A DNA stretch of 64,000 nucleotides from Riptortus pedestris (lineage: Eukaryota; Arthropoda; Insecta; Hemiptera; Alydidae), in the NCBI GenBank assembly GCA_019009955.1, contig CM032231.1, positions 104,731,501 to 104,795,500 on the forward strand, given 5' to 3'. Position numbers and translations under genes: made by a program. Shown here piece after piece: positions 33,441 to 48,300 of this stretch. The notes below the pieces were generated by a model. The model ran no database searches and was not told the DNA's origin. It was given only the letters and a program-made list of their open reading frames with translations. Each line of letters opens with the position of its first letter. Position 1 is the stretch's first letter.

Positions 33441-36326
33441 ATGAGTGAATTGAGTCAGGAAGAGGTAATATTTGATATTCTATGTAACCTTTTGTTTTGC
33501 TTCATGTTGCTTTCTGCGTCTTATTTCTGCCGTTAAACTCTTAATCTCAAAACAGCTACTTTTCATTCAAAAAATGTATTGTGTACATGTTGTTTATGTG
33601 AAATAAATTGATGACTCATGTTGATAGATTCGTAGAAGAAGGTTAGCAAGACTTGCTGCAGTAGACACTACTAGTTCTCCTGGAAATAATGTTCCTACGT
33701 CTCCAAATTCATCTTTAGCCACATCTCCTGTTACTCCAGGACCCACAACACAGCCTAGAGGTATTGTCATTATTTAGGAAATTGTTATATTTTGTTTAGA
33801 ACAATCATGAATACAAATATTACAAAAAAAATAATTAATTTTCCCTCCTTAATTTATTACTGTTCTTTTTTATATTTAAAAAATTGGTTTTGTTTATTAC
33901 AAATGATGTTTTTATGGCATTACAATCCCAAGCTGCATTGCTTCTGTTGCTATGTCATGGGTTTTTTTACTTTTTTTCTTGAAAGCTTTTTGTTCATGTT
34001 TTTGTTGGGTTATTTCATTTAGTTCTTGATTGTGCCGTAAAAGCTTTTATTACAACTATTGTTATTAGTGGCCAGACATTGAGATATATTTTGAATAAAT
34101 AGCAGATTCCTAATTGATTTGTAAGACAGGCTATTTTAGTATATGCATTTTACGATAATTACTGTATTTTTGCTGATTTATTTACATTTGTGAAATTTAT
34201 TATATAAAGATTTAGTCATTGGAAATCCTTGGAAATATATAAATTGACAGTTTCCAGTTCTTGACAACAATCCAAGATTTTTGTTTGTATCTAAACATTT
34301 AGCTGCATGTATTATTATTTTCGTAAAAATTCTCAATTTTTATCACTCTGAAAAAAAATATTTCTGAATCACATAATATTGATAAAGTACACCATTTTTG
34401 AAACAGTTTTTTTTGTTATGTAAACAATTTTAATTACCCTGATTCTATATTGGTCAATGGATTATTAGTCCATGTTGCTAGTCATTTAGTTGAGTAATGT
34501 AAATACATTCTTAATTAAAATGTGAGCTTCAGTTTTTGAACATCTTTCACAGTTTCAGAATTGCACATTATACAAGCTTTGTAAAATGTAACTTATTTTG
34601 TAGAAGTTATATTGGATTTACTCAAAATTTAATTAATATTGTTGTTTTTTTTAAAATTAAATTCTGAATTTCATCAGATTATTAAGTGTATAGTGGGTTG
34701 AAGCTTTTGAGGATATTCAAAGTTGTCCTTACACGTGAACAAGAGTTTATTGTTCAACTTGCAGTGAGGAGTCATGCTTAATTCCTTAAAGTGTTTTTTT
34801 TCTCCCTTTATTCTTCTCTATGATGCTGGTTCCATTGTCAAAATTAAGAGTCACATTAAAATCCATTTAGACTGTAAGACAACTGCGTATATTATATTTT
34901 CATTTAATTACTTCACATTTATTAAAATCATAAATGAAACATTTTGAAATGTGCCAAACATTTAAACTAAATTGTGATGTATTATTATTAAATTTGCTAA
35001 ATAAGGATGAGTTTTATTAAATTATTATGTTAAGAAGTATTTAACAAATTGAAAGTTGTTCTGTCTTTCAGGGCACTCGCTCAAACGTGGTATTCTTCTG
35101 GCAAAAATATCTGAAGTCTATCTAATTGCCATAAATAATGATCAATAAATATTAATTTAGTGGAGCTCATTATGCAATACATAGAACATAACAGCATCAT
35201 GGTAATCAGGATATCCCATAGGAAACCAATCTATTTTCAGTTATGGTTATTCAAATAGTTTTTAACACTTGATTAAACTTGTGGCATTGAGTGTAGATTT
35301 TGATCCTTACAGCATTTGATTCCAAACATTACATATAGATATTCTCTGTATTATGTAATAGACTCCTTTGTTATATATTCTGCTTTACTAAGTTGTTTTG
35401 TATGTCGATCCTGTTGATGAATTGTTAAGATATAGAAACATTTTGTTTATTTATTATTAAATTTTGTATTCTGAAGTTAAGTTAAAAATACTATTAAAGA
35501 AATATATGTAAATACAAATCTAAGGTTTGTCTGTATTTCTATTTAAATTCAGTGGGGATAAATACTTTTATTCCATTTACATTAGTTGATGTATTGTTGA
35601 ATGTCTAATCCCTAACCCATATTGATAAGGTCAAATTGAGAAGCTGATTATTTTCAAGCCCACCAAGCTCTTCAGTCCGCTGCAGATATTCTCTTATAGT
35701 TAGCCTTCTACATTCTTATTTGCTAATCTCTTAACTCTTCTATACTAGCTTATGATTTGATTTTTCTATCAGTGATCAACATTCTCCTTACAATATGACC
35801 AATAGGAGCCTTTATGACTCCTTGAAAATTGTTTCTTTTTCTCCAGGTTACTATTCTCAAGGTGAGGTTAAACAGTCAGGGGATGGTGGATCACTTTGTC
35901 TTAAGTCTGTGTTAACCTCAAAACCATTGTACACTAACCTCAAGTTTGACCTTACATAAAAGTCCCTTCCAGTGTTATCATAATTGTCAATCTGGTAAGC
36001 TTCCCAGATATTCCCAGAGCCTTGAATGTCGCTAGCAACTTTAGCCAATCCATACTGTTGTATGTTTGCTGGTAGTCAATGAAGAGGTGATATAGATCCA
36101 TCATCTTGCTTGTATGTTTTCACGTGCAATTGTCTATTAGAGGTGATTATGGTTATTGTTCATACCGAAGTCTGTTCTAGTACTCTCCCAGTATTCTTTC
36201 AACCTCTCTATTAGCCACAGACAGAAACTTATAGAATATTGGAAGAAAGGCTACGTGTATTATTTTTTCATTTAGTGCTCCTTATTATGTTTAAAATCAG
36301 TATTCACCTTAACCTTTTTTTCTGGT

Positions 36327-36374
<48 letters not shown>

Positions 36375-39300
36375 GTATTTTTATTCCTTACAAACCTGAT
36401 AATGTAATTCCAGGAAAATTCTCAGGCTCAGGGATCTTGTTATTGTTTTGAAGCAGATAATTTTTTTTGATCTTGTGACTCATTTACCTCCTTGCTCTCT
36501 TTACTGAATTGATGGCGTGACACTAGCTATTCGGGAATAGCTTTCATATCTTTAAAGTACTGCCAATTCAAGTTCGGTGACAAGAGATATTTTTTTTGGC
36601 TTATATGGAACCTGAAGATGAGACCTATCCCCTCAAAAGGGCTGTGAATATGGAAATCTTTTGTGGAACTGAGTTCGTTTTTATTTATTGTTTTTCAATA
36701 CTGAACTCCTCCAGCCTGAAGATTTAATATCTTATTTTTTTTTTGTTTTTTTAGATGTCGGTTATGGAAAAAGTGACTCTCAGAGCACAGACTCATCGGC
36801 GATGGAAGTGGAAGAAGGAATTTCAGAAGCGGAAGGAGGTGCTTGTCAGAATGAAACAAAAGGCTGTCAGCTCGATGTAGATTCTGGTATTGAAAATATG
36901 GAAGTAGATGAAACTAAGGAATCCACGCCAAGGGTGAGCAAAGTAATGAATATTGATTGTTTTCTTAAAGCCATTTGATCTGACTGTTAACAAAGCTCTC
37001 TTTAGGGAAATCAGCTATAGAGATTTGTTATTATTATTTATCCACTTTGTGATACTAAGGCTAATTGGGACAGGTTATCTACAGGATACTACACTTTTCT
37101 AGACAGAGTGGGATTAAGGATTTTATTTAATGAGATTGTCACTAAAGAATTTCCTATTACCCAGGTGAGAATCGAACTCGCCATGTTGGGTTTACCATAG
37201 ATATTTAACTCATTACACGATTTTGAAAAATTTCCCAAGTAGATTGTAGAACTATGATCCATTCAATACTTTCCTGTGAATGCTCTGGTGACCAAAGTTT
37301 TTGTTTGATTGTTGCTCGGCTCAATATTTAAACATTTCCTAAAAAAAACATAGTTTAAATAGGTTTATGGCTGAAACTGGACCAGTAGGAGTGGTTGTTT
37401 AGAATGCCTAAAATGTACACTGTACATTTGCATATGTTTTTGTATATGTTGTATCATGAATTACAACACTTGTATTATGTGTTACATACTACTGTATATT
37501 AATCATTGAATAAAATACCTGAGGGGTTATTTGTCCTGTTGTGTTTTCAGCCTTCATTGAACTCAATTTTCACTTCAGCATGTTATGCCTGAAATTGATA
37601 ACCTAAATATCAACTTTAGTTTTAATAGGGATTGTGGTACGGCTACTCTAGATGTTCCTAAGAATAGTATAAGCCACATTCACGGCTCATCCCAAACAAA
37701 GTTAAAAGAGGAGAATTGATAGTGGCACTTAGTCGTCCTCAGTTGACTATGGTATCTAGGAATCCTCACCTTTATAAAAAATATACTTACTTTGCCTTTG
37801 GAAAATTTAACTGAGTAAAGATAAGGTCTTCTCAGAGACCCATTTGGTAAAGGGACAGAGTGTTGGTAAAGGGACCTAAATGATATTAGGTGTTGACTAG
37901 AGTTCACTATTGTAACTCTGGCTGAACTCGGCTTATTTTAGTGAAGAGTGAGTAGAATTTTGGAGATTGTATTGGAGCAATATAATGTAGATGTTGTGGT
38001 CCTGGAGGACTCTGATAGGAGGAAGTTATATAGTCTGTTTGACATTATGCCATTATAGATTATGGTTTTAGGTGGAACAGTATGGCACCTGGATTATAAT
38101 TAAGTATAACTCGGGCATGCTCTGTTACGATATTACTGTATCAATGACAGGATCTATGATCTACTAAATCAGACTAAAGGAATATATATTGCTGATTGGA
38201 AGGCATGTCCCTTGTGAGAATCCTGAGGAATTCTTTAAGCCCATTTGGTCAAATGGCACCATGACATTCCAAAGTGTGCCGCCTGATATATGAGACAATT
38301 GAATGTTTAGATAAAGAAACTTATAGACCAACAACCAATGTGCCAGTTCATTATAATAGTGTAGAGTGCAAAACGGTAGAGTTCGCTGAGCCTAGAGTCT
38401 AGACTCATGTCCTTATGTGTTCCCTCATAAGGAGATACACAAAGAAACATGGATAATCTCTGATGGCTGAATTTGGAAACAAATAAACCACATTTTGTTA
38501 AGCACCAAACATTCCTCATATTTCTGATGCATGAAGCTTTTGGAGGGCTAACTGTGGTTCTGGCTGGTTACGGGCAACACTTGGCTCTGAGGAAAAGAAT
38601 GAGTTACACAAGCCTTTTAATTTTGAAATAGATGAGTTATTGGATGAATTAGTAAAGAACATTTACTTACTTAATACTCTAATATCATTTTCAGGAATGC
38701 GGCCATGAAGTCTTCTTGGCAGGGGAAAAGTGGGGGAGGTTAGACTTGAAATGTATGAGGTGCTTAGAGCTGATCCTTTGTTTAATAATGGATATTATTA
38801 GGAAATAAAGGAAAGAAATAGGGCATGGCAGATACTGCTCCAAAGGAAAAAGGAATCACAGACTATGCATACTGATGAGAGGAGACGTGTGAAAAAACAT
38901 CTTTTCTTTTCATTGAAAAGAGATCTTTTAGAAGCTAGAAAACTCAAAGTTTTGCTGGAACATGCTCAGGCTAGAGAGAGTCAGCCCTATTGGATGGAGT
39001 AATTAGTGGTGGGGATACTGAGTAATATTAAAACCCTAGGGCTGGTAAAATTCTTTCTGAATTATATATGCAAGAGATGGCAATATGAGAGAGAATTCCT
39101 ATCATTTGGTTTTATAATATTATTTGTACTTTATGCTAGTATAAATAATTAAATCAGGTTATCACATTCTTCTATCTAGGGCTGGGCTAAGGATTTTGTC
39201 ACTAAATAAATTCCTATTGGTCAGTTGCGAATCGAACTCACCGCACTAGGTTTACTAAGTGAGGTTAAGACCAATGACTTAACTCCCAAGACTAAGCTTG

Positions 39301-42300
39301 AGCCCCTTTATAGAATGGAGAGAAGCTAATATTGTCCCTTTATATAATAAAAGAAAATAAATTAAAATGTTGAAAATTATGGAGGTATAGGAGTTCTTTC
39401 TACTGCCTTTAGGATCTTGTCAAGAGGTAAGGGGAGAGGATATAGGGAGAGTATACGAGTACATTTTTTCCAGGAAGATCTACAACAGTTTTTATTATAC
39501 CCCACCTTTTCATTGACTTCTGGGAGGTCTATGGCAATAATAATTTGCAAATACCTTATTGGCCATGTTAATGTGAGTGATGCTTGCTGAATTTTTGTAC
39601 CTGCTGTTTGTTAATTTAGATAGGTCCTCAATTCTCCTGTTCTTGACTTTTCTTCAGTCTATAACTGTTTTTATAGTGTTAGTGAATATAATTAGTGTCG
39701 TGTTCAAGCCTTGAAAAATAGGCTACTCCATAAAATCCATACTGTATTTCGTGATTTATACATATATATATATATTTTCCAGAGGACAAGTGACGGAGTA
39801 GTTATTACAGAAGTTGGTGATGATGTTATTAGATCTACAATCTGCAGAGTTTTGTCAGTCTCCTTGGTAGAAAATACTGAAGGTACAATACATCTTCCTG
39901 ACACTGCTGCTGTTGTTGCTGAAAGAGAAGCTGCTAGTCTTCCAATAGACCCACAAGTCTGTATTTTTTAAAAACTCAATTCAAATTTATATAAAGTCTT
40001 TATTTTTATTTATTTTTTTTTTACTATTTTATGTTTTACTAATCCGGTGTATAATAATTGTCTCTACAAAGTTTTGGTTAGTAATTTAAAAGCTGACTTT
40101 GGTCTTTTTATGTTAAATATCTCAGTGAACAAAAGGTGGCTTAAATAGTAGAAATACTTGCTTCAATTTAACTTATCATTATAATTTCTTTGGTGTGTTT
40201 TATTAGTTTCAGTTGATGGTACACCATGACAAATTATTTTTTCCTCCTCTTACATTACCTCTTACATTGTTTTAAATTTTAATAGAGAGTCAAAAATGTA
40301 AAGAATATTGTATGCATTGTATTGCAGTTTTATTGAGATGTAAGAAGTAAGGAAGTTGATAAGGAGTCAGTCTCTTAAAATATGGAATTTTAAACATGGC
40401 ATAATTCTTTTTCATTCCACCTTTAAGTCTATTTGTATTATTTTAATTGCTTAATAAATCTATTTTCAAGATTGTTTGAAACTTATCTTATGTTTTTAAT
40501 TATTTGTTTATATTTTATTTTCTAGGACTTAATTAATCAATGCATCATGGAAGTAATTTGGAGGATAGCAAATGGTGATAACCCTCTGCCTCCGTCAAGT
40601 CTAGTATCTTCTAATCCTGTCGTTAGTGATGAACAAGGTAGCAGTAAATCAAACCCGCCTCAGTCTCCTGCTGATATTGCGGTAGCCTATCTCGCTGATT
40701 CCTATACAAGAGTCGCAGTTGAAGAAAGGAACCATCCAAAAGTGAGCACAAAGGTGTTAACTAATAAGTAATATGATTGAAATAGGCCGACGATACAAAA
40801 CTATGTTTTGAACTTTAGTTGAGAAGCTAACAGAAAATAAGGCACAATTCACAGGGATTCAAATTCATTTTCTTATACTGCTATTTATTATTTGCTATAG
40901 TAACTGATTTTTATAAAAACTTGGATATTATTTGCCCAGGAGTACTAACATAAGTTTACATTGAACCTTTTAAATTCAGATTAGTATGTTTTATCACTTG
41001 AAAATTAAATTATTTCTAATCTATTTAAATAAAACTCTTAAGGTTTTCCCGATTTTCTACTTAAATTCAGTGGGAATCAATTTCCCCCAGTTTCAAACCA
41101 TTCTAAAACAATCACATCAAATTTGAAAATCTTGTCTGCTTGTCTATCCTCTAAGTTTTACTCATTCACTCATTTCGATTACTAATTAAGGGAATAAGTA
41201 TTGTTAACTTGTGCTATTTTATGCTTTATTTCCACTCTCAGGAGTGAGGGTTTACTTTGATGCAATTATTACTTTGATGTCCATAATATTATTGGTTTTA
41301 TCTGGAAATTAAAAGAAAACAAAACAAATTATGTTTAAAATGTATTTTTCAGTCTTAATATGCTACTTAAATATATGAATTTCAAAATTTTTACTTCCGA
41401 ATTCTGTCCAACCTAATAGAGTTTATTATTTGTATCTAGATTATGAATATTATCAACTTGGCTAATTTTATACTTTAATCCATCTACAGGAGTGGGGGTT
41501 TACTTGAATGTCAAAACCTATGTTAATCAGTATCTTTGTTAATATTGGTTTTATCAGAACAAAATGTGTTTACAATGTATTTTTAGCACCAATACATTAC
41601 TTGAATTTCAAAATTCTAAAACGTTATGAATAGATATTTCTTATTTATTCAGGGAATGTATTTTATCAACATGAACTTTCTTTTGGTCTTCTGCCATCGT
41701 GTTTACTGCGAATAACCTTAATTATTTTTCCACTGGAATCCATTTTTATTTCATCCCAGAGAAACAGAACTAGCTGACTACTTTGGGCTATAAGGTCACT
41801 CGCTACTCTCATACCTCTATGGAATTACAGCAGACGGCTTGAACAGAATTTTATCATATTTTTTCAAAATGCTAACATGATGCAATAATATTTTGTTGGG
41901 GAATTTAATTCATTTGGTGCTATAAATATTCGTTAATACTCCTCCAATAGTCATTCCATGCTTCCTGTTTAAAGCTATAAAATAATAGTAATTTGATGGA
42001 AATAAAGTAATTACATAGTGCTTACGTTAATTCAATCTTATATTTCGATGAGAAACCATTATTATTGCAATTAATTTAAGGATAACAGCTATACTAAGTG
42101 TCGTTGGCTATTTGCCACTCCCTCACGGGTATTACAACTATATAATGGCACATTTATGGAACACGTTACACAACATTCCGTTTGATAAAAATCACAAGAT
42201 GATTTTGTTCACAGATTTATCCAATATTTATATTCCTGTAGGAAACTATTTATATATCAGTCGGTTATTGATGAGAAACAAAGCTAGTTGTGCGTTAAAA

Positions 42301-45300
42301 GCCTATGTTAATTAAAAAAAAGAATTTTTTAGTAAAAATGATCTTTTAAGAATTAATGTCAAGCTTTAGGATTATCTTTTTGATTTTGTATTATTTGTTT
42401 TAGAAAAGCAGTATTCCTCCGCTGAGTACATTAATGTCAGAGCTGCGATGCCAGTGTGTGCAGTACACAGCTATGGTTCTCCAGGGTACATTCATCGAAG
42501 TCAATCCTCTTAGTTCTCCTCTCCTAGCACCTCTTCTAGCTGGTTCATTTCCTAGAAGGTTCCTTCTCGAGCTAGTCTCTAGGATACATACTAATTCTGA
42601 TGTTTTAAATAAGGTACCTTCTTTAAATTTATTAGTATTAATTATTATTATATTAATTAATTGAAATCTGTTAGTTATAATAATTAGTTCACTTTAATGT
42701 AAAGTATGGATATGAGAAAACTCAGATATGTAAGGAATATTTTTCGTATTATATAAATAAAAAGTACAACAAGGTTTACATGCAGGGATAAATATATTAT
42801 TCTAACCACCCTTAAACATAGATTTTTTTATGTTTTTTTTTAAATTATATATATTAATAATATACAATTTTTATTTAAAGTTTAATATAAATATATTGTG
42901 ATGCAGGATAAGTATTGTTTACTTTGTTTTTCAACTCTTTTTTTTTTTACTTTTAATACTATTTCTTCAGGTGTTTTCTCCACTCTTGCAAGCATTATTC
43001 AGGATGATGCAGACAGCATCACTCATTGACAATGGTCATAGGAAACCTCTGGACGCCCTTGCGGAACTTGTTGACATTAAGCCAGTCGCCGGAAATAGAC
43101 CAATATGTACACTAATAACAAACCAGGTAGAGTATTACTTATATTTCCCTTTTTATAATGATCAAGGAATACACTTCTTTACTTTTCCCTGGATAGTTTA
43201 ATTATTATGTAGTAATAAGTTCTACTTTAGTAGTTCTATCAGTTTCTTTAATTATTTAAAGAAAGAGGAAAAATTGTGAAAAAAATAACCGTAAAATTCA
43301 CTTTTTTATAGCCATTATGAAAATTTGGCTTGTTGTATTCAATTTCTATATTTTTTCTTGCCAGAATGGGACTTCAATTATATTTAATGAGTTTTTAACT
43401 AAATAAATTTGAGATGCCCCTGTGGAAATTGAGCCCATGACTAGGTTTACCAAGTGAATTAAAACCGTCACCTTAATTCACATGGGTATGCCAACAAAAA
43501 ATAGATCAAATATATGAGTAAAAAATGATACCAATGGATAATTATTATTATTAATATTTACTAATCGGGATGGGTTATCTACAGGTTACCACCATTTTCT
43601 AGCCAGGGTGGGACTTTTAGGACATTATTTAATGAATTCAGTCACTAAATAATTTCCTTTTCCCAGGCGAGAATCGAACTCGCCACTCTACCTTTACCAT
43701 GTGACAATTATTTAAACAAATGGATTGGAAGTTTACCTTGTGTGTGGTGTGTGCACACATACATACTAAACATAATATTTGAATTGGAATATATTCAAGG
43801 AGTTGATTTGACTTCTTTCTTTGTTTTATTCACTGGCATTCATAGTTATTCAATATAAGTTTTGGATATTCAAGTTTTTGTAAATGTTTTCTTTATGTAA
43901 TCATTTAACAATCATGTGGTATCGCTGATTAGGTTAGGAGCCATCACTTTTTTTATTAATTAAACTGTACACTAGTAGGCATCTGTTTATATTGCTTGAT
44001 TCACAGTTATTATAGATTGTGAAGTAAAACTTCTTTGTGGGGGAGGTGTGCCCGGATGAATGGATCCCTGAGTAATAATGGGTGCCTTGATATGCTCTTC
44101 AGTCAATATAACCTGTTGAGAGTGATGTAGATAAACATTACCAATTTACATTACCGTGCCAACATAAACGGACCACCAGCTCGTGTCAATGGAGGACACC
44201 AGCGTGTAAATTGGTTGTGTTATATATTATGTTGTGTAAATTGGTTAAGTTTGTTTTCTAGTTCTATCTTTTTGTTAACCATTTTTAACTTTCTTAAATT
44301 GAAATTGTTGTCTTTAAGTGTTTATGTAATTATTTAACAAATAATGTTAAATATTCTAGGTTCAATTTTTGCCAGAGACTGTTACAAATGCTGCCGGGAA
44401 GGAAATTACACGGACCTCGTTCTTTGGGCCTTTTCTTAGAGTATCAGTTTTTCCTGAAGAAGATCCCAAAGTTGCTGACAGATTTTTCTCTGGTAATTCA
44501 TCAACTGATAAAACTTTATACGGAACACTCCAACAGGAATTGGACACATACAGAGTGAGTATAATATTTAAATAAATTACAAAACATTTGTAAGGGATAT
44601 GTGTGAGAGGGAGGAGATAGTATTTCTATTTATCTTGCACATTATATATGTTTTACATGAATTAAGTTATTTAACACCAAAAAAAAACAAATACACAAAG
44701 AATGGGATTGGGACTGGCTATAAGTTTGATAGGTATGGCAATGGTCTCTTACCAAAGATAATCCATAAACACCATATGCTGAAGGGCTACTCTGGTATGG
44801 CACTGACATACACCCAGTCCCTGCCGTCTGGCCACTGTCCCCCGGCCTCACCTCTTGCACCGGTCAGCAGAAAACCCCTCTCTAGCACCAGCCAGCCCCA
44901 CCCAAGTAAACTCATATTAAATAATTAAGTCTTATAAAATTACGTAATCATTAGCTAGAAATACTACCCTTTACACATTTCTTGAATTTATTTGCAGAAA
45001 TTAATTCATCAGTAATGTACATTGTACATATGTTGTTCTGAACATATATTTCTGTAGCAGAGGATTCACTATTTTTCTATTTGAATCATTTTATACTATA
45101 AGTCAAATACTAGTGTGTGAGTTCTTGGGAGCAAGCCATTGAGGTTGTACTTTTGTGATTTTCAAAATAATTCTTCAAATGCCCATTGATTCTATCAAGT
45201 TGATTTCAAAAATGAAGTCACTCAAATTTTTAATGCATTTCAAACCTTTGGGCATATTTCTTACACGATTTTGGTTGAATTGTTTCTGAACTAGATATTC

Positions 45301-48300
45301 AAACATCTCACCTGAAACTAAAGATGAAGTTGGTTTGTTGCTGAAATCTGACTAGATACAGTAGTGGTTTAGAGAAGTACTGAAATGTACAATCATAAAT
45401 ATCTTTATTATTTTGTCAGGTTAAAAAATATAATTATATGATGATTATATGCAATTAGTATTGCTGATAAAGTAATTTCCTTTAATTGTAGTCTTAGATA
45501 TTTCTCTCTAACATAAATACTAAGTAGTTACTGATATTTTTTGCATTTTCTGATGTTTTTTTCACTTTTAGTTGTTATATCACTAATTATCTAATGATAA
45601 GCTTAAATTCCAAGTCTTTTTCACTAAGGGTGAAACAGATAATAAAAGTTGGAGTGACATTAATTATGGGTTTCAGCTATTGAGAATCCGCATAGTTAAC
45701 CCTTTCCACTCCAAGGCTGTTTTTGTTTTTATTCCACCAGCTCCACGCTAAAATTACGTTTTTTTACTTTTAGTGTTTTTTGTGTATTTTTTAAATCCCT
45801 CCTGTTTTAAAATTTTCCGCAAAAAGAGGTATTACACCATGTCGAGTATCACTCGACAGTGGAGCTAGTGGAACAAAATCAGTGTCAAGTGACACTCGAC
45901 GTTGGAGTGGAAAGGGTTAACATTGCCCTTATTTTATATTAATATATTCTTAAGAAGTTGTTTAATGTAAAAAAATGTCCATTATACTTGTTTTTACTTG
46001 TCACCTAGATGTAATATTGGAGGAATTTTCTTACAGAATCATGATAGACTTATTTAACATTTAAATGATGGACAATATAACTTCATGAATTATGAAACTT
46101 TGGAATGTGAGCTGTAATACTAACAAGAACTTCATTTTTTAGATTAGTTTTTTTTTTTTTTTTAAATTTATAGAAAGCATTTTTGTTACTGAAGGTTCTT
46201 ATACTGCTCACCATTATTTGTGATATTCATCAACCTGTGAAACTATCAAGCTAGAGATCTTGGATTATCACTATGTCAAGTCAAACCTGATTCAGTTTAG
46301 TTTTTATTTTATGTAATATCACAAACTGGATTTTTATTAATGATAAGTGGTTTATTCTGATAAGAAAAGACTGTTCTTGTGTAATTTCATGTTGTCTTCT
46401 AAGTTTTTTCTTCTTTTACTTTTTAGTCTCTTCTTCACAAAGTTATTTATGAAACATGCCTGAACGCTCACTCCCGTGAACCCATGTTGGCCTATATTGC
46501 ATCTGTTCTTCGTAGAAACGAAAAGAGGACTCAAATGCATGCAGATTTCAAAACACTTGCAGGTGATGGATTTATGCTTAACCTCCTATCCGTTCTCCAA
46601 ATGCTCTCTCATAAGGTTTGTTTAATTAATTATTCATTTATTTTTGCTACATTCTTGTTTTTAGAGTGCATTTTCTTTTCTTTTTACACTGAGCTTTTAA
46701 TGCAAACATATCCATAACCAAAGGAAACAGCAATTGTTTATCCAAATTCAATTTTTATAATATGTTCATTGTATCTACTATTGAGTGTAAGTGGAATCTT
46801 TACTAGGCAAAGTTGTCATCAATTTATTAATGCCTGCAAACATTTTTCCTTATAAATGGTGAACTAAATGAAATCTAATATTGGCATATGATTTACTCAG
46901 GTGTTCCCAAACTGAATATTGCTGTAAAATGTTTTATGTTAGGGGGTCCTGCCCACATAAAAAGGTTCTCCATATTAAGAATTATTGGGTGGATATGTTT
47001 TATTATTGTTTATAATAATGAAACACATGCATTCAAAATATGTTTCATTAGTTCTTTGAGAACTGGAATACATAGTGTGACCATTTTACCTGAAGAAAGG
47101 GTGTGTGGAAAAAATATTTAATGTTTAGTAGTTATTTATAAGTAAATCCTAAAGTTCATTAAATTATTATTTCTTCTTGTTTAATTAAAACTTCAAATAT
47201 AATAAAATTCTATATGTTTATAAAATAATGTGGAAGAAAGTCTATTAAAAATACTGGATCTACTATTGTGCTATTAATGAGCTACAATGAAAATAAAACA
47301 GAACAATGGGGATGTTTTTTCATCTTGGGAGGTCCTTTGTGTTTACCGGTGTCATGCTCTCTTGTTCATTGATGAGTGGTGATAGGGTTTAGATTTATAG
47401 TTTATATTTGGTTTATGAATGGTAATCAAATGATGAATTGAACAAAATAAGTTCCCATAGATTAATTCATACTTTATGCAACTAAGACTAATTGGCTAAG
47501 CTAAGGTCTATTTGATAGCACCCTTTTCTAACCAAGTCGAATTAGGAGTTTTAGTTAGGCATCAAGTAAATTTCCATCCCATGAGAGAACAGATCCTATA
47601 ACTTGAGAAGATATCTGAGAGCTTTAAGACTAGCACATGGAGCGAACCTGGGGCCTGTTAAACTTATATTGAGATAAGTTACATAAACCTGTTTGGCCAT
47701 ATTTTTATGAGTTATTATTTGGCTCACAGCCTTAGAAATGAACTTCATGGTGGTCAGGGAAATAAAGTTCCTTGTAAATTTACATCAAAAAGAGAATTAT
47801 TGTTTATCTCGTAGAAACATTAGCCTTTCTTTTTTTCATATAAAAAATGTATTATGTATTTTCAGATAAAAATGGAAACAGTTGACCCATTATATCCGTT
47901 TCATCCATCAAGCATGGTAGATATCAAGGAAGACACTAGGCTCAAACTGACTTCACAAGAAGCATCGGAGTATCTAGACCAGCTCAGTAAGTTATTTTAA
48001 GTTACATATCATATTTTGAAAAAAATATAACAGGTAACTAAGAAAAGGCTTACTATCATCTTTGTTATTCTTATATTTTTGTATTTATAATGTCATAGTG
48101 TATATCACTCTTTAAAACTAACTAGATTATGTTCTCTCATACAAATTTATGCAATCAAAAAAACAAACAATGAACTTTTCTTGATATGATTGTAGGCAAT
48201 GAGTCACAACTTACAGAGAAAGTAGGCTTCTCTTGACCATGTGCTGGACCTAGTAGTATTAAGGTTCTTGTACTTCTGTGGAGTGGTTGATTAAAAAATA

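Noticed and set aside
37920..39100. Decayed transposon coding region in Ube4B intron 3
   Set aside because: Composition and short frames are suggestive, but no motif could be recognised, so it is only described as unassigned intron.
46880..47330. hAT-type element (AGGTGTTCCCAAACTG start)
   Set aside because: No matching inverted end or 8-bp target duplication could be found.
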